Positions 24,932 to 32,106 of a stretch of 55,276 bases of DNA are shown here, piece after piece. The notes under the pieces were generated by a model that was not told the DNA's origin, did no database searches, and worked only from the letters and a program-made list of their open reading frames with translations. The first letter of the stretch is position 1. Every line of letters begins with the position of its first letter. Position numbers and translations under genes: made by a program. Source of the stretch: Bacteroides sp. (lineage in GTDB: Bacteria; Bacteroidota; Bacteroidia; Bacteroidales; Bacteroidaceae); NCBI GenBank assembly GCA_019416685.1, contig DXWV01000080.1:1-55276 (forward strand), in the 5' to 3' direction.

Positions 24932-26737
24932 TTATTGTTGAAGTTTGAAGGTGATAGGAAGTGTATATTGCACAGCTACCGTTTTGCCATCGTTTTTGCC
25001 GGGTTCCCAACGTGGCATACCCATTACTACGCGTATAGCTTCGGCATCCAGTGAAGGAGAGACGCTTTGTATTACTTTCGGACTGGTAACATAACCGTCT
25101 TTGTTGACTATCATCTGGATAACAACACGTCCCTGCGTTTTACTCTGTTGGGCATCAAATGGATATTTGATATTTCTTGCCAGATAACTCATTAGTCCAC
25201 TGGTTCCGCCCGGATATTTGGGCATTATTTCTGCACTTTCAAGAGCAATTTCAGGTATTATTACTTCGTCTTTCGGAGCATATCCTACAACTATCACTTC
25301 CTCCAGTTTGCTGTCTTTTATTTCTTCTACTTCCGGTCCGCTCAATCTGAAAACGATAGGGACTGTATATTTTACACGTACCTCTTTCTCTCTTTGTTTG
25401 CCCGGAGTCCACTTAGGCATCGTTGACAATACGCGTATGGCTTCTGCATCCAGTTCGGAACTAACTGAGCGTGCTACTGCCAGATTGCTGACCGATCCGT
25501 CTTTTTCTACAACGAAATGTGCTATGACGCGCCCTTGTATACCTCCTTCTTGCGCTTTTACAGGATAACGCAGGTTTTTAGCAATAAATTCCATCAGAGC
25601 TGTTTGTCCCCCAGGAAAAACGGGCATCTCTTCTACAACATCAAAAATATCATCATCTCCGGTATTCACCTTTTGCGTGATGGCAGAAGGGGTTTTATCG
25701 GTTATGTTTATATTGGCAGGAGTTTCTTTCGGGATAATAATTTCTTTTACTGTGGTCTGTTCTGTTATTTGTCCGGTAGCCTTGGTTACTTGTTCTGTTG
25801 ACTTTTCAACAGTTTGTATTACTTCCCGTGCAAAATTTTTCGTGGTTCGGGCTACTGCCTCAATGTTACTGATTATTAGTAGCAAGGCAGCCAATGGAAG
25901 AAACAGCAAATACTTAGTTCTTCCTATCTCTTTTGTTCTTTTCTTGTTCATCATTTTAATTCGGTTTTTGAGTGGTAAAACATTGAAACTATTATAGAGA
26001 GTTGCTGCAGCCTTATGATGAGCCAGTCCCAATAGATGGTACTGGTATACTTTATAATCATATCCGGTTTGTAGGACGCGTTGATCGGCCATGTACTCCA
26101 GATTATTTCGTATTTCACGCTTCATGAGCCAAATAAAAGGATTAAACCAGCAGACAATACACATCAGTTCACTGAACATTATATCTGTCGAATGTAATTG
26201 ATGGGCATGAGTCTGCTCATGAGTAAGAATCTCGGCGAGTTCTTCCTGAGTATGAGATTCCGGATGGACGAATATCCAATGGAAAAAGGAAAAGGGACCG
26301 CTTGCTTTATTTAATATATGTACACGTACACCTTGTATCTTTGTTACTTTGCACTGAATTCGCAAGCGGATAATACTGCTCAGTTGCATTATAAAACGGA
26401 TAAATAGTAATATTACTCCGCATAAATAGATGAAACTCAGAGAATGGAGGACAAATCCCTGCCAGTTTGTATGAATTGGGGTTGCTGTTTCTTCAAATAC
26501 CACTTCCGGGAGTAGTGCCGTTGCATAAAAATCAGCTATTACCACCATTGGTTCATGCGCCTTTATCCATTCTTGCAGGTTGAGCATTGGATAAAGCAGT
26601 GAGACTCCCAAGAAACAGAGCAATGCTGTCCGGCGCCAATGGAAAAATGTATCTTTATAAAAGAATAACCGGTAGAATATATAGAATACTATAATTCCTA
26701 CGTTTATCTTTAGAAAATAGGCTAGTTCCGGAGTCAT
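24932..26737 (-). CDS. BlaR1-type M56 metallopeptidase with two TonB C-terminal domains
   Basis: 601 residues. N-terminal membrane segments (about 5-25, 35-52 and 95-120) surround an M56 peptidase domain with the zinc motif HEQTH (173-177) and the downstream EYMADQRVL. One more membrane span follows near residue 285. Two TonB-C-like domains follow: GRVIAHFVVEKDGSVSNLAV (about 395-414) and GRVVIQMIVNKDGYVTSP (about 530-547), each ending in W(T/E)PGK. BlaR1-type proteins sense a signal and inactivate the BlaI partner by proteolysis. It starts 18 bp after blaI. The signal sensed is unknown. Confidence 0.92.
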   Translation of the reverse strand: MTPELAYFLKINVGIIVFYIFYRLFFYKDTFFHWRRTALLCFLGVSLLYPMLNLQEWIKAHEPMVVIADFYATALLPEVVFEETATPIHTNWQGFVLHSLSFIYLCGVILLFIRFIMQLSSIIRLRIQCKVTKIQGVRVHILNKASGPFSFFHWIFVHPESHTQEELAEILTHEQTHAHQLHSTDIMFSELMCIVCWFNPFIWLMKREIRNNLEYMADQRVLQTGYDYKVYQYHLLGLAHHKAAATLYNSFNVLPLKNRIKMMNKKRTKEIGRTKYLLFLPLAALLLIISNIEAVARTTKNFAREVIQTVEKSTEQVTKATGQITEQTTVKEIIIPKETPANINITDKTPSAITQKVNTGDDDIFDVVEEMPVFPGGQTALMEFIAKNLRYPVKAQEGGIQGRVIAHFVVEKDGSVSNLAVARSVSSELDAEAIRVLSTMPKWTPGKQREKEVRVKYTVPIVFRLSGPEVEEIKDSKLEEVIVVGYAPKDEVIIPEIALESAEIMPKYPGGTSGLMSYLARNIKYPFDAQQSKTQGRVVIQMIVNKDGYVTSPKVIQSVSPSLDAEAIRVVMGMPRWEPGKNDGKTVAVQYTLPITFKLQQ

Positions 26738-26755
26738 AATATCATTGTTTATGGA

Positions 26756-27121
26756 TTATTCTTCTTTCCCTTTTTCAATCATATCAATGATTTCTTTCAG
26801 GTCATTGGTCGATATTTTTTGATCTTTAGCAAAGAAAGAAACCATTTCTTTGTAAGAGTTTTCGAAGTAATTGCGTACTACTCCGCTCATAAAACTACGT
26901 TTATATTCACTTTCCCGTATAGCAGGAGTGTATTGATAAGTATTACCTACCCGACGAGGCGTGACGTATCCTTTCCGTTCAAGATTCTTCACTATGGATG
27001 CTACGGTCGTATAAGGGGGAGCAGGTGGCTCAAATTTGGCTACTATTTCTTTTACAAAACAGTTTTCCAGTTCCCAGATGTAGATCATCACTTCTTCTTC
27101 TTGTATAGTCAGTTTTTCCAT
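26756..27121 (-). CDS. BlaI/MecI/CopY family transcriptional repressor
   Basis: 121 residues. The winged helix is clear: LTIQEEEVMIYIWELENCFV, then PPYTTVASIVKNLERKGYVTPRR and YQYTPAI. The C-terminal dimerisation helix follows. BlaI repressors bind dyads at their own promoter and are cut when the M56 partner is activated. It is the first gene of the operon with the M56/TonB sensor. A dyad with TACGAA/TTCGTA arms sits over its promoter, fitting autorepression. Confidence 0.93.
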   Translation of the reverse strand: MEKLTIQEEEVMIYIWELENCFVKEIVAKFEPPAPPYTTVASIVKNLERKGYVTPRRVGNTYQYTPAIRESEYKRSFMSGVVRNYFENSYKEMVSFFAKDQKISTNDLKEIIDMIEKGKEE

Positions 27122-27128
27122 GGAGTAT

Positions 27129-27178
27129 GTTTAATTACGATTATATTGCAAAGCTACGAAATGTTCGTAATTAAACAA
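27129..27178 (-). promoter_or_regulatory. predicted blaI promoter with dyad operator
   Basis: On the minus strand the -7 box is TAGCTTTG (complement of 27149-27156), with TTG (complement of 27176-27178) 19 bp upstream. GTTTAATTACGA (27129-27140) and TCGTAATTAAAC (27165-27176) are perfect 12-bp inverted repeats flanking the -7 box. TACGAA-ATG-TTCGTA (27155-27169) is a smaller dyad within. These are good candidates for BlaI binding. Confidence 0.7.
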
Positions 27179-27323
27179 TAGTCAATGGGTTAAATAATGT
27201 AAACTCAGTAAAGAAGCCATTGAAAGGCATGCTGTGCGGTGTTCATTATTGTACAGTAACGAAAATTATGACCCTATCTTTTGGGTGGTGGAAGTGGCCA
27301 TAGACGGCGTCATTACCCTTGCT

Positions 27324-27530
27324 CGGTGTTGTACTTTGTCTTTTTCAGAAAGGAACACTCTTTTCCCCGGTGAGCAGCCTTGTTTTACATGTACATGTTT
27401 CACTGCTTTACATGTACATGTTTCACTGTCATACATGTACATGTTTTACTGCTTTACATGTACATGTAAAACAAGACTGTGTACCGGGACTCCATACGTT
27501 CCTCTACGAGAAGGGGCTTTATCAACACCG
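27324..27530. repeat. ~207-bp interrupted palindrome with a 23-bp repeat array at its centre
   Basis: Matching inverted blocks lie at equal distances from the centre at 27427. CGGTGTTG (27324-27331) pairs with CAACACCG (27523-27530). GGAAC (about 27352) pairs with GTTCC (27498-27502). CCCGGT (27366-27371) pairs with ACCGGG (27483-27488). CTTGTTTTACATGTACATG (27379-27397) pairs with 27457-27475. The register is kept over both ~100-bp halves. No credible gene is seen; reading frames here simply translate the repeat. Confidence 0.8.
27387..27467. repeat. four ACATGTACATGT palindromes at exact 23-bp spacing
   Basis: The self-complementary 12-mer lies at 27387-27398, 27410-27421, 27433-27444 and 27456-27467. 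The spacers are TTTCACTGCTT, TTCACTGTCAT-like and TTTACTGCTTT-like. Exact 23-bp spacing is close to two helical turns. It resembles a cooperative protein-binding array but could also be a cruciform or hairpin element. Confidence 0.9.
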
Positions 27531-27557
27531 AAAAGATAAATAGATGGCAACGATAAA

Positions 27558-27791
27558 CTCACCACAGAGTAACACAGAGTTTCACAGCGTACTATTTATC
27601 TGATGAAACGCGGAATAACACAAATAAACGCAGATTAAAAGACTATGAATCTTTATCATACATTTGTTTCCCTTTGCGAAAATCTGTGTTTCAATAAAGA
27701 TTTAAACTCTGTGGAACTCTGTGTTACTCTGTGGTGAAATATATTCAAAACCATATAGATTTGAACCAACTATCCAACTACAGATTCGCAT
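27558..27791. repeat. GAAACGCAGAT/CACAGAGT repeat, right inverted copy
   Basis: It runs from CTCACCACAGAGTAACACAG to ATTCGCAT. On the minus strand it reads CACAGAGT words, TTTATTGAAACACAGATTTT, CGCAAAGGGAAAC, ATCTGCGTTTATTTGTGTTA and CGCGTTTCATCAGAT, the same order as at 22695-22891. It ends 12 bp before the HTCS stop codon. Confidence 0.88.
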
Positions 27792-27802
27792 AAATTACTC
27801 CT

Positions 27803-30800
27803 TTAATCAGACAGAGATGTATCCTTTTGTTTGTTTACTTCTCTGTATTCTCTGGGTGTCTGGTTGTAACGTTTAGCAAATTCCTTGTAAAAATGAGAAC
27901 GATTCGTAAATGCAGTCTTGTACATGATTTCCTGTATTGTAAGGGTGGTAGTCAGTAGTAACTTGGCTGCATAAGTCATTCGTTGTTCTTTAATAAAATC
28001 TTTTGGAGACGGTTGATTCAAGTTTTTGAATTTGCGATATAAGTTACGGCTACTCGTTTGCATGGCAGCTGCCAATTCTTCGGGACCGAAGAGTGTATTA
28101 TCCATATTCTTATTTATCAGCTCTCTTGCTGTTTGCAGATATTCTTTATCTTCTTTTTGTAAGAGCTGTCCACCTCCGAAGTCGAATCCACTGGCTGAAG
28201 AGTTATAATATTGTTCTAACTCTCTCTGTTTTTTGATGAGCTGCCTGATCACTGTTATCAGATATTGAGTATTGAATGGTTTTGGTATATAGGCATCAGC
28301 TCCTGATTCAATACCTTCTATTTTTTCATCTGTTGTGTTCTTAGCCGACAGAATAACCAGAGGAATATGCACTGTGTGTTTATTACTTTTTATTTGTTTG
28401 GTCAAAGTGATTCCGTCAACTTTAGGCATCATAATATCTGTAATGATCAGGTCAGGAGTTTCCTGCTTCAGCAGAGCTAATCCTTCTTCTCCGTTCTCTG
28501 CCGTAAGAATGGCGTATTCATCAGATAATATATCTTTCAACATCCACAATAACTCTTTGTTATCATCAATAATCAGAATGGTCGCTTCCGGTTCTGAACA
28601 TTTATCTTCGGTAGTTGCGTTTTCAAGCTCTTGCCTGTCCATATTTCTTTTTTGAATTAGTTTGGGAACATCTTCCTGCTTTTGGGAAGAATTTTCTGTA
28701 ACGTCCAGTTGAGGTAACGTTACGGTGAACTGAGCATATTGATTTACCTCACTTTCTACTTTGATTATACCTTGAAGTAATTCCACCATACTATGACAGA
28801 TAGCAAGTCCTAATCCGTTTCTGGAAGATAATCCCTTGATGCTGTTTTCTTTGATATTATCCAATACGCTGTAACGGTTGAATATTAGAGGGATATTTTC
28901 TTTACTGATACCTTTGCCTGTATTGTATACTTTAACTTCCAGTTTAGCATCTATTACTTTTACAGATATTAAAATAGTTCCTTTTTCCGGAGTGTATTTA
29001 AACGCATTGGAAATGAGGTTGTTCAGGATTTTAGTAAAGCAACTGTTATCACTTCTCCATATAATATCAGGACTAACGTCAGTTTGGAGAAGGATATTAT
29101 TTTGTTCAGCCAGTTCGCTGAATGATTCAATAATTTCCTGCGATAATTCGCTGATATTTAATTCCTGTATATGGCATGTTTGATTTCCTGTTTCCATACG
29201 GCGGAAGTCTATTACTTCCTGAATCAGGCTATTGAGCCGTTCTGTATTTGATTTAATAATTTGAGCGTACTTCTTGATGAATACATCACTGCTTTCATGA
29301 TGTAGGATACGTTCACACGGTCCGTAAATAAGGGTTAGCGGAGTACAAAATTCATGTGTGATATTAGTGAAGAAACGCAATTTACCCTCATACATCTCTT
29401 CCTTATATTTCTCATTTAAACGTCTGGTAATAGAAATTTTTCTCCGTTCATATTTCCATTTGACATATCGGAATATACCAATCATAAGACCTATCATAAG
29501 CAGTGCATAGATGATGTATGCAGCTATAGTCTGATACCAGGGAGGGAGAATAATGATATGTATACTTCTTATTAATTCTTCATTATTACTCATTCCGTCA
29601 TTATATCTCACTTTCAGGATATAATTTCCCGGAGTAATATTGGTGAATTGTGCTTCATTGGAACGTGTATCCATCCATACATCGCTGAAGTTCTCGAGTT
29701 TATACGAATATTTACTGTTTTCTCCATTGATGAAATCCATTGCAACGAATGACACTGCAAAGAAATTCTGATTATGATTAAGCACAATTGCCTCTTCACT
29801 GCCTTTTGCTTTCTCAAATTCGGATATACTATATTCTTTGTTGAAGATTCGTAGTTTTGTGAAAAAGATCTCGGGTATAAATTCCTTCCTTTTTCTTTCC
29901 TCATTCTTAATCCATACGATACCATCTACTCCTCCGAAGAAATATCTGTTTTGAGTATTATCCTGGAAATAAGCGTTATCGCTGAATTCGATAAGTTTTA
30001 GTCCGGTTTTGTAATTGAGATTGCGAAAACTATTTCTTTGAGGATCAAACAGAATGATACCCGTATTACTACTCAGCCATAGGTTTCCTCGTCTGTCTTC
30101 TGCAATACCGTGTATTGTATTATTGGGAAGCCCTTCATTTTCGTTGAAGTTTTTGTAATCAAAGCTTCCGTCGGGGAGCAGATTTAACCTGGTTAGTCCA
30201 TAACTACTTCCTAACCAAATATTTTTGTTACGATCTTGATAAATACATAATATGTCGTTCATCGGCGCTATACCGTTTTTATCAAAAGTGATTAGCCGGT
30301 AAGCTTCTGTTTGTATGTTGAGTCGTATGACGCCATTACCACGCATACCTATCCACATAATAGAATCGTTTTCGGGATAGATAGAATATATTTGGTTATA
30401 TTGTTGCCGATTGGAAATATTGAGGTTGACAGACCGGATACTCTTAGCTTCCAAAGTATTTCCTTTGGGTTGTACATTAATTCTTAATAATGTACTGCCG
30501 GAGCCTACCCATAATAGCGAATCACAAATCTCAACCATAGAATGCACTTTGGCTATTCCAATCTTTGTGTGGTTTACCAATGGATGTATTTTATTATCCC
30601 GGTAGGAATAATAGTCTAATCCGGGACCATCAGAACCGATCCATAATACGGGATGGGTTTTACTGGGAACAAAAGCGAATACAGCATTATTAGTTAGTCC
30701 TTCCTGTGTAGTGAAGTGGGTAACGTTTGCAGCAGAGTATACTTTCGCCTTGTCATAGTCTTCTATACGGATAATGCCATTATCTTTAGTCCCCAGCCAC

Positions 30801-31855
30801 AACGTGTTTTGAGGATCGGCATAAATGGCGCGGATGGGTCTTCTTTTATTTATGGGGAGTTGGTTGAGTGATAAGTTGTTAAATGTATATTCATCTTTTG
30901 TCCATGCATATACGCCTTGTCCGTCTGTCCCAATCCAGACGATATCTTGTTGTTCATCCTTCCATAACGAGAATACTCCACAGTTAATTTCAATCTTTTC
31001 CGGTACATAATTTTTTGTAGCATCAAGATGTATTAACCCATTGGTCTTAAAAGCGATAAGGAGATCTTCATTATCAAATATAATGGAGCCAATCTCTCCA
31101 CTTTCATTGATAAGTGTTTTCAGATTTTTAATGAAACGTGTCCCCTGAGAGGTGATAGCATAGATATTTCCCTCTGAATCAACAATTATAACCTTTTTGT
31201 TACTGTAAAATACATATTTAACAGGATATGGATGCTTGAAACAGGAATGTTGTACTATCTGAGGAGCTGCACTGTCTACTTGATTTACAGTATATTTCTC
31301 CATCGTTCCACGATAATTTATCCATATGGTGTCCTGAGCATCAATAACAAAGTTACTCACATTGTCATGTGTCATACCTTTCTGAATAGGAAGATCAATA
31401 AACTTTTTCTGCTTTTTGGAATACAACGAGAGAATACCGGGTTTACCGAACACATATAAATTGTCATGGTTGTCTTTGGCCACATATGAGTTTTCGCCAA
31501 ATTCGTTGTAGTACTCCTCTATAATATTACTGCGTTGCGATAACTTGTTGAGTCCCCATTTGGTGCTGATCCACAGATAGACTCCCTCTGTCTCTGTAAT
31601 ATTCTTAATGACATTGCTTGACAGGCTATTCTGGTTGTTTATATCCGGTTTATAGATATAAATATCCCGGCTATCATACATGTTGAGCCCATCATAAGTT
31701 CCGATCCATAAAAAACGTTCGTCATCTTGAAACAAACAAGCCACTGAACTATTGGAAAGTCCGTCCCGACTACTGATTTGTTTAAGGTTGTATGCATTGG
31801 TATTTCCTACTAAGCATAAAAGAAACAATAATAGAATGTGAAAGTGCTTTTTCAT
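27803..31855 (-). CDS. hybrid two-component system regulator (HTCS) of the PUL
   Basis: 1350 residues in one chain. After a signal peptide (MKKHFHILLLFLLCLVGNTNA) comes a periplasmic two-propeller region with repeated LWIG(T/S)xxGL motifs (to about 680). A Y_Y_Y domain and one membrane span (about 775-795) follow. The histidine kinase has FFTNITHEFCTPLTLI with His834, then an ATPase domain (NGLGLAICHSMVELL). The receiver has DLIITDIMMPKVDG with Asp near 1139. The C-terminus is an AraC-type HTH ending NQTPREYREV. HTCS proteins bind a breakdown oligosaccharide in the periplasm and activate the adjacent PUL. The H-box has Cys where Arg is usual (HEFRTP). Confidence 0.96.
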   Translation of the reverse strand: MKKHFHILLLFLLCLVGNTNAYNLKQISSRDGLSNSSVACLFQDDERFLWIGTYDGLNMYDSRDIYIYKPDINNQNSLSSNVIKNITETEGVYLWISTKWGLNKLSQRSNIIEEYYNEFGENSYVAKDNHDNLYVFGKPGILSLYSKKQKKFIDLPIQKGMTHDNVSNFVIDAQDTIWINYRGTMEKYTVNQVDSAAPQIVQHSCFKHPYPVKYVFYSNKKVIIVDSEGNIYAITSQGTRFIKNLKTLINESGEIGSIIFDNEDLLIAFKTNGLIHLDATKNYVPEKIEINCGVFSLWKDEQQDIVWIGTDGQGVYAWTKDEYTFNNLSLNQLPINKRRPIRAIYADPQNTLWLGTKDNGIIRIEDYDKAKVYSAANVTHFTTQEGLTNNAVFAFVPSKTHPVLWIGSDGPGLDYYSYRDNKIHPLVNHTKIGIAKVHSMVEICDSLLWVGSGSTLLRINVQPKGNTLEAKSIRSVNLNISNRQQYNQIYSIYPENDSIMWIGMRGNGVIRLNIQTEAYRLITFDKNGIAPMNDILCIYQDRNKNIWLGSSYGLTRLNLLPDGSFDYKNFNENEGLPNNTIHGIAEDRRGNLWLSSNTGIILFDPQRNSFRNLNYKTGLKLIEFSDNAYFQDNTQNRYFFGGVDGIVWIKNEERKRKEFIPEIFFTKLRIFNKEYSISEFEKAKGSEEAIVLNHNQNFFAVSFVAMDFINGENSKYSYKLENFSDVWMDTRSNEAQFTNITPGNYILKVRYNDGMSNNEELIRSIHIIILPPWYQTIAAYIIYALLMIGLMIGIFRYVKWKYERRKISITRRLNEKYKEEMYEGKLRFFTNITHEFCTPLTLIYGPCERILHHESSDVFIKKYAQIIKSNTERLNSLIQEVIDFRRMETGNQTCHIQELNISELSQEIIESFSELAEQNNILLQTDVSPDIIWRSDNSCFTKILNNLISNAFKYTPEKGTILISVKVIDAKLEVKVYNTGKGISKENIPLIFNRYSVLDNIKENSIKGLSSRNGLGLAICHSMVELLQGIIKVESEVNQYAQFTVTLPQLDVTENSSQKQEDVPKLIQKRNMDRQELENATTEDKCSEPEATILIIDDNKELLWMLKDILSDEYAILTAENGEEGLALLKQETPDLIITDIMMPKVDGITLTKQIKSNKHTVHIPLVILSAKNTTDEKIEGIESGADAYIPKPFNTQYLITVIRQLIKKQRELEQYYNSSASGFDFGGGQLLQKEDKEYLQTARELINKNMDNTLFGPEELAAAMQTSSRNLYRKFKNLNQPSPKDFIKEQRMTYAAKLLLTTTLTIQEIMYKTAFTNRSHFYKEFAKRYNQTPREYREVNKQKDTSLSD

Positions 31856-31890
31856 TAGTATATTATTTGCTTGGATAGTAATTACACGTA

Positions 31891-31898
31891 CAAAGATA
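31891..31898 (-). promoter_or_regulatory. predicted -7 box for the HTCS gene
   Basis: On the minus strand TATCTTTG matches TAnnTTTG, 36 bp before the ATG. No clear -33 box was found. Confidence 0.5.
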
Positions 31899-32005
31899 TA
31901 TTTTTTGCCGGAATTATATAATCTTCATGTTTTTTTATAATTCATAAAAGAAGCGTCAGAAAGGCATTTGGGCGATTTGCATACAAAACTGGCGAGAATG
32001 AATAC

Positions 32006-32026
32006 ATGTTATCCTGTGGATAACAT
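32006..32026. promoter_or_regulatory. palindrome upstream of the rhamnosidase promoter, candidate HTCS site
   Basis: ATGTTATCC-TGT-GGATAACAT has perfect 9-bp arms. It lies 43 bp upstream of the -7 box at 32069, where an activator site would be expected. The same motif was not seen before susC. Confidence 0.4.
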
Positions 32027-32068
32027 ACTATTGGCACATATGAGAATACTTATTAGCTTATTATTGGC

Positions 32069-32076
32069 TACTTTTG
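32069..32076 (+). promoter_or_regulatory. predicted -7 box for the rhamnosidase operon
   Basis: TACTTTTG matches TAnnTTTG and lies 31 bp before the ATG at 32107. The -33 region is weak, as expected for an activator-dependent PUL promoter. Confidence 0.55.
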
Positions 32077-32106
32077 CATTATACATTATAAACACAATCT
32101 ATAACC

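Noticed and set aside
27387..27467. Possible small CRISPR array
   Set aside because: The repeated unit is only a 12-bp palindrome, the 11-bp spacers are nearly alike, and no cas genes are present.
27234..27543. Two overlapping frames of 74-101 codons over the palindrome array
   Set aside because: Their sequence is a translation of the ACATGTACATGT repeats and is not protein-like.
32015..32023. Perfect DnaA-box-like word TGTGGATAA
   Set aside because: Only one such word lies here, inside a palindrome between PUL genes, and there is no AT-rich unwinding region or dnaA nearby.
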